A stretch of DNA of 52,597 nucleotides from Chrysophaeum taylorii. Lineage: Eukaryota; Sar; Pelagophyceae; Pelagomonadales; Pelagomonadaceae. The stretch covers positions 1 through 52,597 of the forward strand of contig JAQMWT010000313.1 of the NCBI GenBank assembly GCA_029834535.1, read 5' to 3'. Numbering within the stretch: position 1 is the stretch's first letter; the number at the start of each line of letters is the position of its first letter. The notes below the pieces were generated by a model that saw nothing but the letters and a program-made list of their open reading frames with translations, made no database searches and had not been told where the DNA came from. Positions 1-10,902 of the stretch are shown one piece after another. The position numbers and the translations under genes are program-made.

Positions 1-623
1 CAGCAAAAAAAACCGGCAACATGCCGTTGTTCCTACCTGGCCCTATTGATGTCGGCACCGTGCGCCAACAACAGGGACACGATGTCAACGTAGCCAGCTC
101 CCTGTGTAGTGTGGCGAGGCGTCATCGTGAAAGAGCTGATGAAATCGGCGTCATGTTCGAGCAACACACACTCAAAACGAAGAAAGGTGGCCGCGACGAC
201 GAAAAGCAGTGAGGTAACTTGCCTTTGGGGCACTCGGGTGTCGGCAGGTTTGCAAGGACCCTGGATTTCCACTCCTGGGGCGAAAGTAACCCGCGCACTC
301 GCACTTTTTGCCTTTTCTCCCCGCCATGCAGTCTTTTTTTTCTTCAGAGAGGCCGCAACAGCTGCGTTGATTTCCTCGGCATGACTTCTTCCCCACGATT
401 GAACCACGTCGACAAAGCTGAATGCCGGCAGCTCGTGGCTGGCGCTGTCTCTAGCATCCTTCGGAGCGGGAGCTGGAAGCGGCACGTAGTCAAGCGGGCC
501 GCCACTTTGCAGCATAGCCCCGACGAGCTCGGTATTAGCACTTCGCTTCGCTCGGGGCCTTTCTGAGGCAAGCGGGAGCTCGGGGCAGTTCGGATCGACT
601 TCGCCTGTCGCCGGCACCGACAT
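1..623 (-). CDS. Ankyrin-repeat protein, partial and frameshifted
   Basis: Reading leftward from an ATG at 623, the protein has a polar N-terminal part without a recognised domain. It then shows ankyrin-repeat sequence: LLEHDAD followed by a TPxH-like turn and GYVDIVSLLLAHGADINRAR. The frame meets a stop at about 33-35, but in the next frame the sequence continues as NNGMLPVFFA, the expected start of the next ankyrin repeat. One extra base at about 36 therefore explains the stop (mutation or assembly error), and the gene runs off the left edge. Ankyrin repeats are protein-binding scaffolds, so the partner cannot be inferred. A longer start at 782 is open but begins inside a dispersed repeat. 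The first 120 codons are less certain than the ankyrin part. Confidence 0.5.
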
Positions 624-762
624 GATCGCAAGTTTCCGTCGTCGCCAGGATGCCCGCGAAGTCCACCGAGGGCATGGCAACCCCCAGCACGCCGCACGGA
701 CGCTGGCCGTACGCCACAGGCCACCGGCTTCTGCAACTCTAGTTGTTTTTCCAAACCGTGGG

Positions 763-867
763 TGGTTTAGGAGTAAACTCAAAGGTTAAAGGGCGAAGCG
801 TGCGCTAATTGAAGCAGCTTGGATTGGCGGGGGTGAGCGCGTCGAGCGGAAAGGAGAGCGGGGGTAT
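763..867 (-). repeat. Dispersed upstream repeat, copy 1 (telo-box-like)
   Basis: Contains TTTAGGAGTAAACTC followed by AAGGTTA and then GATTGGCGGGGGTGAGCGCGTCGAG. The same order of blocks occurs at 25993-26100, and the core alone at 15236-15280. Read on the strand of the adjacent minus genes the core is GAGTTTACTCCTAAACC, which includes a plant-type telomere-like CCTAAACC. Copies lie just upstream of the starts of three minus-strand genes. Confidence 0.65.
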
Positions 868-891
868 GTGGAAGGAAGGACGTTGACGCAA
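868..891 (+). repeat. Left 24-bp inverted repeat (candidate TIR)
   Basis: GTGGAAGGAAGGACGTTGAC then GCAA; its exact reverse complement lies at 5177-5200, with the transposase remnant between them. Confidence 0.6.
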
Positions 892-1916
892 GTCGATTAT
901 AGGGGACGGCCAAGCGCCAGCCTAACCGTCCGGGCGCCGCCAGGGACTCGGCGGTCGAGAGACGTAGGGGCCGTTGGCGTTTCTGTAAGCGTCTTGGCGC
1001 TCCCGAAAGCGGGTGATTAGATCAAGTGACTTGTATTTCTGCTCATGAACCCCCCGTCCCCACACGCTCCTCCCCCCTCTTAGCAGTCGACGTTTACCCC
1101 CCGCCCCCCCCCTCTTGGCAGTCGACTTCAAAAAAAACACTACAAGTGTAGTGGTTTTCTCAGACACCCGCCCCTCTTGGCCGGGCCAGAGGCCTCAACA
1201 ACCCTATATCCCAACCCGAACCACGGGTGGAACCGCCGCGCGCTCGATCTCAGCGTAACACTCAGGCCATCACGAAAATCGGACAATCAAAATGAGGGTA
1301 ATAGCAAGAAGACAGCAAGAAAGCAATACAAATGCTGGGTACACTGGGTTCAGTGGAAGCGCAGGTGAGGGTGTCAAGATGACACCCCCCCCCATAATTG
1401 TAAGGTCAGTACCAGGGCAACAATCATGGTAAGTCAGGTGGCAGGCAAGCAAGTGGGGGGAATGGGCGTTACTGCCACACAAGTATAACCATAAACCCAA
1501 CCCAACCTGCGCCCGCCCATTTTTTTTTTTTAAAGGGGGAAATCGGTTGATTTGGACAGGAGTTTCGTTCGGGCCTCCGACGAGGTCCTCTTGGGCTTTC
1601 CGCGAAGGTACAAGTGTGCCCGTATGACTTATATACACTAGGCCTAAGGTTGGCGACCGTAAGACGAGTCCAATTTCGGCGCCCTACGTGCCACTAGCGG
1701 TCGGAAGCGACTCAAGTCGGACCGCAGAGCTGCCCCGATACGCGAGGGGACTGTTCCTTGTCTTCTCGCCACGCTTTTTGTGTGCCGAGGTCATGACGAA
1801 GGTTATCAATATAGCTAGTCAGCGACGTTATCTCCCAGAGTCACCGCGAATTGAAGTGACGCGTCGATCGCGCGATGGGAGGAGTGTTTGCGCTTGAGAC
1901 GCGCAGCCTCTCGTTG
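892..1916. other. Non-coding left part of transposon region
   Basis: No convincing gene. It holds two units of the TTAGCAGTCGAC repeat (1078-1096 and 1113-1128) within C-rich tracts, and a T11 tract near 1520. Short open frames here lack recognisable motifs. Confidence 0.5.
1078..1128 (+). repeat. TTAGCAGTCGAC repeat units (two)
   Basis: Units TCTTAGCAGTCGACGTTTA and TCTTGGCAGTCGACTT. Three more units occur at 26111-26130, 26177-26199 and 26329-26348, each preceded by a C-rich CACACGC/CCCCTC stretch. Confidence 0.6.
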
Positions 1917-4900
1917 TCACTCGATTTTGGCGTGTTCAAACTCGGCGGCGCCCCCGTCATCGGAGCGGTAGACGAGTTTGTACTCACGGGCGACGCGAGA
2001 GAACCGCATGAGCCGGAGAGGCGGAAGGTTTTTGGGGCCAATGATGTCGAAGACGCGCTCACGTTGTCGGTGCGCCATCTCACTTTCTGTTCTGGTGTTA
2101 TGTCGGCGGTAGTGCCGCTTTGACTGGCCCCAGCCATACTCAACGCCATCGCTGGCAAGTTCTGGGTGGCATTTCGGCGACGAGAGTAGGATGTGGCCAC
2201 GGTTAAGGACGAGCTGTTGGAGGAAGCTGAACTCGTTCTTGAAGTCCGGGCAATTCCCGAGGATCTCCTTGGTTGAGGTCCCCGGAACGACGTCGCCGTA
2301 CTTGTCGAGCTGGCCGCGGAGCGAGTAATACGACAGCGGCTTCTCGGGATCAAACCAACCGCGCTCGAAGATGACTTGGTCGATGCCCTTCGCTTTGCCG
2401 ACGTAGGCCTCGGGCTTCCAGTCGGGGTGCTTGAATGGCGGCGGATCATCCGGCTGGAATATCATGTGCTGGTCTTTGCCAGGCTCGAGCTTGATGTTCC
2501 ATGACTGGACCACCTTCTGCCGCTTGCCCTTGCCGCTGCCGACCTTGACTTCGACGATGGCCGGATGGGGCCCGATGCAGCCCGCACCGAGTTTCGTCGA
2601 GGTTCGGAGGAGGCGCTGCGTCTTGCCGCCGACACCGGCGGACATATTGTTGACATTGAGGCCGTCGGGTTTGAACTTGTCGTGTCTCGACGAGTGGTCA
2701 ACCTCAATTAGGAACTGGTGACGAGGGAACCAAATCTCCATGACATCGAGGACGTCTTCGACCTGAAGAAGAAAATAGTCCGTGTCCTAGATGCCTTGGT
2801 GCTGCCTGCCAATCTTGAGCGTCTGGAGAGCCGGAGACTGGAACCACTTGGCGCCGTCGCCGCTCTCAAAGAGGAAGACCTTTCCAAAGGGCTGCTTGAG
2901 TGTCGGATCGATCGTGAGGTCGACCACGTCGTCTTCCTCCTCCTCCGCTTCGTCGTAAACGCTGGGATCCGGCACGTTGGTCGATACGGAAGCTTTGTCA
3001 TGCTTGTCACCTGAGTTGCAAAGGTTCCTCACAGCACATTCCAATCAAACATTGGACGCTGGGCTACTAACGCTTCGCCTTCTTTGCTTCCGCCCGCGCA
3101 GCCTCGCGGGTGGTTGCGCACTCTGAAAGCCTGGCGCGTACGGCTCGCGCGCTCTCCTCGGAGGCGTAACAGAGTGTGCTCGAGGTTCGACATCGATTGG
3201 CATCGTCCAAAAACCCACTCGGGGATGGGGATGCCGAAGTCGAACGGCGAGCCGACGAACGCGGACACCATAAGGCCCAGACCGTCGGCCTTTGACCGAA
3301 GAGGTTGGTAGCCCTCGATGGTCCATGTGTCCGTGGGCATGCAAAATGCCTTGTACGTCGCCTCGTCCTGGCCCAAGTGGATCAACGGGAGCACGTCCTT
3401 GGGGAACCGCACGCTCAGGTTGCCACCCATGGGAAAGCCGCCGACCGTGTCCATGGCGTGGTGATTGAAGGGTGACGACGGGTCATTGATGCGCCAGGCG
3501 TCGAAGGCCTCGCAGTCGTCCACGTGGAACTCGACCATTTTGGCGCCATCGCTGGAGCGCTCATACGAGAAGCCCTCCGGAAGATGAGGGTAAGACTCGT
3601 GCAAGGCGCTGGCTTCTTCCATGAAGAGCTGGATCCACTTGTATATCCGTGCCTCTTACAAGCAGAAGAAGTCGTTGAGATACTTGGCGCGATGCTCTCG
3701 GACGTCGGGCCGCTCGTGCGCATCCACGTAATAGCACTTTCTGTAGGTAACGTACTTGCAACCGACCTTTTCGTGGACTATGAGCTTGTGGACTTGCGAG
3801 TGCGACGGGAGCTGATTGGGGATCTTGTACTTGCGTTTCTCCTCGAGGCTGATCTGCGGCAGGATTTTTTTTCGAGGCGATGTACCCCCCGCGTCGAGGA
3901 GACGGTGACGACAGTAAGGTTCTTCTTGAGCCAGGTCTTCAACTTGCGCAGCAGGTCCTCATTGTGCACCACGTAGAGAATCCACGATTCCCGTTCGTAT
4001 GAGCCGCGGTGGTCCTTAGTAGAAAGTACCCGTCGTTGCGCTGGAAGTCGCCGGACCACATTCGCAGCGTCAAGGCAGAGACTTTGGGGTAAGGCGACAT
4101 CTTCACCGCCTTATTGGCCAGGAACTTGACGTCAGCCCCGCCTTCGACGACGGAGAAGTGTTCAGTATCCACCAATTGGAGGTAACGGTACCGGAGCTGG
4201 CTTTGCATGCGGACGCGGTTGAGGTGGTGGTCGGTGAACGTGGCGTTGACCTCCTCCCGGACGCCTTCGCCGTCAACGTCGCTCGCCGAGTGCAGGATAA
4301 GCTCGATCTCCTTGTTCGCGTCGATTTTCTCGCTTAATCGACTCATCATGTCGCGCCGCCAAGCCGCTGAAGTCTCCAAGCGAAAGTCCCCTGCCTCTTG
4401 GCGGGTAGCTTCTTCCTCTTCGGTGTCGTGTTGTTGGATCTCCCGATTGTCTTGTCGGTTGCGAGAAAAGCGCAAGCGCTTGCGCCGCTTTAAGCAACTC
4501 TGAATGATGCGAGCCCACTCGTCAGCCTTCTCATACTCGGCTGTCTTCGCCAGAGCCTCCGCCTTGCGCTTTGAATTTGTAGTCGGCTGAGACAGCGAAT
4601 TGCCAAAATGCCGACCATTTGCTTTCGAACTCCGACTGGTGCGGTTCGAGGGGGTTTCCTTGGAGGCGAGGTAGCGTCGGGATCGGCATCATCGTCATCG
4701 ACATCGTCTTTAGCGTCGCCTTCTTCGGCACCCTTGCTTTCGGTGTCGGCAAAGTTGTACGATCGCGGCTCACGCGTCTCGCGAATCGTTCGAGGTTAGC
4801 GACAGCATCGCTCAGCGTCGAGAAATTACCGATTTTCAAAATCCTCTTCACCCCTTTGCCTATGTAGCTCTCCCAGACATCCAGGTGGACGTAGAACATG

Positions 4901-5028
4901 CCGCGACGCTCCTCTCGGCTCGAATCTGTTGGGTACCGACCGATTCCAGGCACGGGATCACCATGTTCAGGGGTGTAAAACCCGTGGAGCCGTGTTCGCG
5001 TGAAGCGCGCTTCGTCCTTGGAAGCCAT
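1917..5028 (-). pseudogene. DDE-type transposase, broken by several frameshifts
   Basis: Conserved blocks of one long protein occur in order on the minus strand but in changing frames. They are: an N-terminal part from 5028; a helix-turn-helix-like/RxSWxL segment (4475-3800); YYVDAHERPDV (about 3700); LGQDEATYKAF, TWTIEGYQPL, DGLGLMVSAFVGS (3380-3250); VDHSSRHDKFKPDGLN (about 2700); GIDQVIFERGWFDP (about 2370); and SPKCHPELASDGVEYGWGQSK (about 2150). These match a transposase-like family scattered through algal and fungal genomes. In that family the Asp of (F)DHSSGHD and the Glu of CHPEL..GxEY fit a DDE/D catalytic fold (inference). At least four frame changes, at about 4500, 3950, 3620 and 2750, make it non-functional as read. 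The N-terminal segment WESYIGKGVKRILKIGNFST has some resemblance to an AP2-type DNA-binding domain, which is weak evidence. Confidence 0.75.
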
Positions 5029-5176
5029 CAACAGTTACACGAGTGTCCAGCACCACTTCCAGAACATGCGCAGCTGACCTGTTATCGCGCTCGGTGGCTC
5101 TTCGACGAGCGCGAGGCGAAAATCACGAAACACAGCAAACCATAGCCCTTTGATTTTATTCCTAACCCTTCTTTTT

Positions 5177-5200
5177 TTGCGTCAACGTCCTTCCTTCCAC
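5177..5200 (-). repeat. Right 24-bp inverted repeat (candidate TIR)
   Basis: Exact reverse complement of 868-891; lies 149 bp upstream of the transposase start. Confidence 0.6.
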
Positions 5201-5374
5201 TCACCGCATACACAGGGTGAAAGTAGTATGCCCGAGGGTAAGTAATATACAACATTGTAGGGACGAGAAATTAATCGCGGTGGGGTTGCCGAGCGGCCTG
5301 TGCTCAACACCAGTGAATAGATTGACTTGGGATTTTTTCCGAGCGTCCGTGGCCAGTTTTCCAAGGTAAAGGCA
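5201..5374. other. Intergenic
   Basis: No gene supported. A minus-strand frame of 78 codons (5418-5182) has no recognisable motif. Confidence 0.4.
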
Positions 5375-6467
5375 ATGCCCTTGTCGAGGTTCCGTGGGCA
5401 GGTGATGTCATCGCTCATATGTTTCCTGCGCTACTCCGCGAGTGATTTCGGTGTTGCAGGAACGCCCGTTTCGCGCGAATGACGTGTGGCGCGGGACGCT
5501 TACGTCGTGCCATCAAAATCAGTATCACTTACGGCGGAACTACCGGTATTTTCCGGTTGATCTGTCGATCGATCACGTCGACCTGGCGACCGGGGCCATC
5601 ACGGCAACGTTTGTGACTCACCTGGACCACTCGTTCTATGAACTCAAGGGAACGTACGAAGAAGACACGCGACGCCTGTTTCTCGAGGCGGTTCGCGGGA
5701 AACTCGCAAAGTCGTGGGAGCCTTGCGACGCCGAGGCCTGGGTCTCCCCCGACTTTTCGACGCTTAGCGGCGTCTCGGTGCGTCGAGGAACGAGGTCCGG
5801 TTAACGCGCGCCGCAGCTCTGCGAGGCACACGGGAAGTGTGACGCCGGGGGCGGCGAGTTCACGTTGCGCCAGGACAAGACGCAGTTCATCGTCGAAGGC
5901 GCCGGCGATTTAAGCGTACGGAGAACCGAGAAACTGTCGTTCGTTCGCGCGTTCCTCACGCCAGCAGCGTAGGTGCACGGAATGTACGTCAGCAAAGGAA
6001 GCTTCGAGTCGGGCGACGCGGCGCGCCCCGACGCGATAAACGCCCATCGCGTGTACGACGGCGCCCCGGTCTACATGCAAAGCTGCGACCGACGCGACGA
6101 CGATTGCGAGGACAAATTCGCGATCGTCCACGTCGTAGTCGGCCAGTATGGATACTGGCATATCCAGCGCGCTTCGACGATAGACGGGCCCTCGGGGGCC
6201 GCCGACATTCGATACTCCGTATGTTCCGAGGACGTGTACCCTCCCTCTGTTGGCTGGCGCCCCATCGATCCCGCTAGCGCTCCCCCGCCGCTCGTTCGGC
6301 CCGTCGTCTCGTCCATGTACGAGCTCCAGACCTACGACCGCATCAACAGCAAGGCCGCCGACGCCGACCGTACCCTCTCCATTGGCCTCCTCCTCGCGAT
6401 CGGTAGCCTCTTGTGGCTCCTTCTGGTGCCTTTCCTCCGCCGGCGATGCCGATTACTTTTTTTGTAG
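5375..6467 (+). CDS. Surface/secretory protein with C-terminal membrane anchor
   Basis: Best model joins 5375-5401, 5460-5777, 5817-5915 and 5973-6467 (312 aa). The introns are 58, 39 and 57 nt, all GT-AG and all phase 0; removing the last two eliminates the only in-frame stops. The interior has an imperfectly repeated motif style (VWRGTL...VDLATGAITATF; VHGMYVSKGSF...GAPVYMQSC...YGYWHI...PPSVGW) like the small beta-rich repeats common in secreted algal proteins. Residues near the end (TLSIGLLLAIGSLLWLLLVPFL, then RRRCR) form one membrane span with a basic cytosolic tail. The first exon is the least certain part: no signal peptide is seen, so a further 5' exon is possible. Function unknown. 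Confidence 0.6.
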
Positions 6468-6949
6468 GCCCTCGTCTTGCGCGCGCGCGTTAAGCTCCGG
6501 CGAACGCCCGCCCAGCAGCCCCCTACCGCACTACTGGCCAATAATAACAAAGATTCGTCGGTCTAGTAGACCTCATGACGGTCACGTCTCCTCCCTTCTA
6601 CTAAGCGGCGTCGTCTATATGGTTACTCTTTACTAGGTTTTCCAGCCACCTATTGCGCACAAAGGGGAGCAAACATACGCACGAAAGTGCTGTTGATCGT
6701 GGCAAAATGAGCAATAATGTCGCGAATCCTGGTTATCGTTTGATACCACTTCTGTCCCGGGGAGGTGGCGTGCTTTGAATTTCATTACTTATTCAAAGGG
6801 TCCCGAGGTTGATGATGAGCCAATAGTACTTGACGGCGCGCCCATATGGTCATTGTCAGCAGACGGCGTCGTCGTTGCCATCATAAGTCTCGGACGTTTT
6901 CAGTGGGCGGACGTCGTAGGAGTGGCGTCAAGGGTCGCGAAGTTACTCA
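6468..6949. other. Intergenic
   Basis: No gene supported. A plus-strand frame from 6775 overlaps the 3' end of the kinase gene and has no start ATG or known motif. Confidence 0.4.
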
Positions 6950-7033
6950 TCAAAGCCGCCGCAACGGACCCCAAAAGGGGCACTCACTGCGGGAAGAAGA
7001 AAGATAGAAGCCATAGCCGAGCAGCAGCGATAA

Positions 7034-7065
<32 letters not shown>

Positions 7066-8328
7066 CCAGGGGCCACTTGAGGAAAAAAAAAGCGTTGATC
7101 CCATCGCTGAGGACCAGTATACAAGCTTCTACGTTAGAGCGAGGTTCGGCATAACGTCTATTACCAAGGGAGGTTTGATTATTTTTTGCGACCAGCTCTG
7201 GTGGGACTAATAGTGCTATTTTCACCGCCATCAGCTGAAATCTCGAAAAAGTTCCTGCGCAGCATTGATTGCTTACATGAAAAAGATGACGATTGATTAC
7301 CAAGCCTTCTCCGTCAAGCGGTTCTTCGGGTCCCGGTTCGCTGTCGGGATATCGGTCGAAGTAGCGAGTGTCGGCATCCCCTGCGAGCATCGGTCTGTGA
7401 GGCGTCTTGCACTGCTTGTTGAAGAGTGCGTCCCAATCAATTCCGTGATACCAAGCATGCGCCTTGATATCGTTCGAACCTGGGTATCGAACGTGGTCAG
7501 GCGAGGTTGCAGCGCGCGCTCACCGTTTCGACAGCCGAGTCGCTTGGTCCGGTCGATTTGCAGGAGCTTACGTAGCAGATCCTTGGTCTTGGTGTCGAGG
7601 GAGCGAGGAAGATAGAACTTGCCCAACGATATCTTCTCGTAGATGCCGAAAGGTGTTTTGTCAGAAAAGGGCGCGCGGCCGACGAGCATCTCGAAAATGA
7701 GAACACCGAGAGCCCACCAGTCGACGGACTTACCGTAGCCCATGTTAGTGAGGACTTCGGGGGCTATGTAGTCCGGCGTGCCGCAGACAGTGTATGTGCG
7801 CTCGGGAACCACTTTGGCGAACCCAAAGTCCACGAGTTTTACGTGCCCGCCTCGATTGAGCAGCACGTTCTCCGGCTTGAGGCCACGGTATAATATGTGC
7901 AAGGAGTGGAGGTGCTCGATGGCGAGAATCACCTCGCCCGAATAGTAGATCGCTTGGTTGCTTGGGAGACTCCTCCCTCTGTCGCGCAGCAACGCGTACA
8001 GTTCACCGCCCGCCACGAACTCCATAAGCAGGTACAGCCTTAGTTCGTCTTGGAAGTGAGCATGCAGCTTGACGATGAACGGATGGTGGACGAGCGAGAG
8101 TAGCCGCACCTCTCGTTTGAAATGCTCGACGAGCTCCATGTCGAGGACGTATTTCTTCTTGACGATCTTCAGCGCGTAATGCACCTTATCCTCGATGTGG
8201 TGCACGAGGCGCACGCGGCAACATGGCCCAACGCCCAGCGTTTCTTTGATTTCGAACTCGGACAGCTTGTACGTTCGTTCTTCCTTGCAATAATTCGAGA
8301 GGGGCGGCCACGATCGGTGTGCCACCAT
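6950..8328 (-). CDS. PKA-like AGC kinase lacking the catalytic Asp
   Basis: Two exons, 8328-7524 and 7479-6950, with a 44-nt GT-AG intron. The splice restores RLGCRNG-SNDIKAHAWYHGIDW, the C-lobe end typical of cAMP-dependent protein kinase, followed by the AGC tail (KTPHRP...DTRYFDRYPD). The ATP lysine (ALKIVKKK), helix C Glu (FKREV), DFG (LVDFGFAK) and APE (IAPEVL) are present. The catalytic loop reads LYRGLKPEN, so the HRD Asp is Gly (codon GGC, 7882-7884). The glycine loop is also altered (GVGPCCRV). It may be a pseudokinase or carry a point defect. After the AGC tail the frame stays open for about 90 more codons, including a poly-Ala run encoded by a CTG/CAG repeat. That tail may instead be removed by another intron. 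The start ATG is 55 bp from the divergent glycosyltransferase gene. Confidence 0.85.
7031..7064 (+). repeat. (CTG)n trinucleotide repeat
   Basis: About eleven CTG-type units; on the minus strand they read as Ala codons in the C-terminal tail of the kinase gene. Confidence 0.85.
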
Positions 8329-8383
8329 TTTCGCTCTTCACTTTTCTTCGGCAAGAAGAGCAGCAGCAGCATGTAAAAGATAT

Positions 8384-10855
8384 ATGTATCCGAACGCGCA
8401 AAGGAGGGAGGGGCCTTTTCATACAACGAGACGTCGCTTTCCTTCGTTTTCCTTTTTTTTTCTCCGTCGACGACGTTGTCGACACTACCATAGGTGGTCG
8501 CAAAAAGCGCTCTCGATGGTGGCGACCGTCGGTGTTGACGGTCGCCATCTGCTCGTTGGCGTACTGTGTCCTGTTGCTCGCGACATCGTTGAGATTCGAG
8601 CTAGCGCACGATGAAGTATTGCCCGCGGGAATATCGGGCGGCCAGGGTGCGGACAATAGGGCCGCGCTTGATGCGGCGTGTCGACGCCGTTGGGAGGTGG
8701 CGAGCGAGAGAGCTATGGCCTCGGCAGCAGCCGCGGTCTTGAGGCAAGGGACGGTGCTGGCGCTCGCAGTGCAATCAAAAAAGGGCTCCGCGTCAATTTC
8801 CGTCGCGTCGCAAATCGCCAAACTCGCGAGGCTGCTGCAAGATGCGATGGGTGGGGGTGTTGCGATTGGTGTGGAATCGATCGACCAACGGCAGCAACAA
8901 CTCCTGGAGACTGCGGGCGTTCGCATCGTATCAGCAACGCAAGACGAGGCGGGACGACGGCAGCAAAGGGGTATCGACGACGAGTGGCGTCGCGAGGCGT
9001 CGTCGCGCAATAATGTGCTGGAGGCCCTCGCTGCTGCTGCGACCAACGCGTCGTTTGCCGCCGCGCTCCTGGTTGATGCAGGCGCGTTCTGGTGCGCAGG
9101 CGACGCGCTTCGGCTCGTGTCGTTGCTCGGCACCGACGTCGACGCGGGCGTCGACTCGGCGTGCGCCGAACGCGCCGACGAGCCGGTGGTCCCGGGGGCC
9201 TTTCTGATTGTCGAGGATTTCGGCCAATCACGGCGAGTCAAGAACCCCCAGGAGGCGACCTGCGACGTCCGCGTGCGGCCGCCCGGAACGCCCGGCGCTG
9301 CCCGCGACGCGTGGACCGGCGACCTCGTTCCCAAGTCCGCGGCGAGGCGCGACGCGCTGGAGGAGTCGCCGTGGCCGCGGCGCGTGCTCACGTGCTGGAG
9401 CGAGCTCGTCGCGATTCGCGGTGCTCACCTGTTTGAGGACAGGTCTTCGCCGCCTTTGCCGCTGCGGTTCCGCATCGCCGCGCGCGGGTTCCACGAGTGC
9501 AAGGCCCCCCCCGCCGCAAACTTGGTGCTGGACCTCCATCGCCGCGTCCAGCAGGCCACGTTTGGTGCCAAGGCAGTCGTCGTCGTCGACCCGGGTGCGG
9601 CCGTGGCCCTGGAGGAGCCCGAGGTTCTCGGCGCCGCGCCGCTCGCGTTTCCGGGACGCGAACGCGTCGCGCGACGGTTCGCCGTCGACCAGCCCGCCCA
9701 GATGCCAAAATTCTGGCGGTGCTGCTCGGCCGGGAGCTGTGGCTGGAACCCGACGTACCTCGTGAGTCGTGGGGTTTGTTGTTAAGTCGACGACGTGCTC
9801 GCAGGATCGCGTGCACGGCGCGACGACCGCCGCCGCGTTGTTCGAGCGCGCGACGAACGCGACGAGCGGCTTAAGAAGAAGGAGACGACTCCTGGGAGCC
9901 AAGCCGGGGCGCGCGATGCCGCGGTCGGTGGCTCCGCGGTCGTCGCCCGATGAGCACGCCGCGACGATCATTCCTCGCGTCATTTGGCAGACATTCCAGA
10001 CGCGGCGCCTCCCGACGCGCCTCGCCGCCGCCGCCGCGTCGTGGGTCGACCAGAACCCAGAGTTTCGCGTCAATTTTTTTGACGACGACGACGTCTCGCG
10101 CTACGTCAAGGAGCACTTTGGCCCTCGCGAGAACGAGGCATTGATGGCAGCGCCTACGGGGGCGCACCGCGCTGATCTCTGGCGCTACCTCGTGATCGCG
10201 CGAGAGGGCGGCGTCTACGCCGACGTCGACGCCCGGTGCGACGCGCCCGTCTCCACCTGGCTCCTCTCGGAGGACCGCACCCTCGTCGTCTCGCTCAACG
10301 GCGCACCTCGCTTCGACGTGAGCCAGTGGACCTTCGCGGCGCCACCGGGTCACCCGATTGTCGTCGAGGCTGCGAACGTCGCCGTAGACAACCTTTTGTC
10401 GTGTAAGAAGCGCCGCGAGATTCCGTTGAACGTCGTGCTTCGCGCGGCCAACACCCGCGGCCTCCGGAGGGTTCCGGCGCCCGAGAGTCCCTCGGGCTTC
10501 GACGCCGAGCTCCGCTTCGACTGCCCGCCGGTCCGCGCGATCGGCGACGACGCGGAAAGCATCACCGGCCCGCCCGTCTTTCAAGCGGCGCTCGAGGCCG
10601 TCGCCTTGCGCCGCCTCAACGACACACCTCTCATCCACACGGTCCTCGCGGCAAATCGTCTTAGTGCCGTGCTACCCAAACCTGACGACAGAGCCAAGCT
10701 TGCGGCAACCCTCCGCGACCTCGTCTCGCTTCGCGCGCCGTATTTTGGCGGTGCGGTTAGGCCAAAGTACGCCGACGAAGCTACGTACCGCCAGGACCTT
10801 GCGGCGGTCGGCGTCACCCACTGGTCCGAGTCCAGCGCGTTCCTGGCAAACGCGA

Positions 10856-10898
<43 letters not shown>

Positions 10899-10902
10899 CT
10901 AG
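8384..10902 (+). CDS. GT69 (CAP59-like)-GT32 (OCH1-like) fusion glycosyltransferase
   Basis: Model joins 8384-8432, 8494-9761 and 9805-10902 (804 aa); the introns are 61 and 43 nt. The first joins a phase-1 exon across a pyrimidine-rich tract, and no ATG lies in the main frame before 8715. A short basic N-terminus (GRKKRSRWW) precedes a signal anchor (VLTVAICSLAYCVLLLATSL), giving a type II Golgi topology. Residues about 80-430 resemble the CAP59/CMT1 alpha-1,3-mannosyltransferase family: FWCAGDALRLV, DSACAERAD, VLTCWSELVAI, LRFR and a C-x-n-DLHRR segment. The rest is a GT32 DXD domain: PRVIWQTF, PEFRVNFFDDDDV, HRADLWRYLVIAREGGVYADVD. It ends in a CGC-repeat-encoded poly-Arg tail. Substrates are not shown by the sequence; mannan-type N- or O-glycan elongation is the inference. 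Confidence 0.8.

Larger units (their letters stand above)
868..5200 (-). mobile_element. Candidate DNA transposon, decayed
   Basis: A perfect 24-bp inverted repeat (868-891 and 5177-5200) brackets a frameshifted DDE-type transposase gene on the minus strand, about 4.33 kb in all. That is the layout of a terminal-inverted-repeat DNA transposon. No target-site duplication is evident directly outside the repeats, so the exact ends are not proven. The 'TTAGCAGTCGAC' repeat units at 1078-1128 lie inside these limits and also occur far away at 26.1 kb, so the left boundary could instead be part of a dispersed repeat. Confidence 0.5.

Noticed and set aside
6775..7080. Separate small plus-strand gene
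   Set aside because: It starts with TTG and overlaps the kinase 3' end, and its end is the CTG repeat read as poly-Leu.
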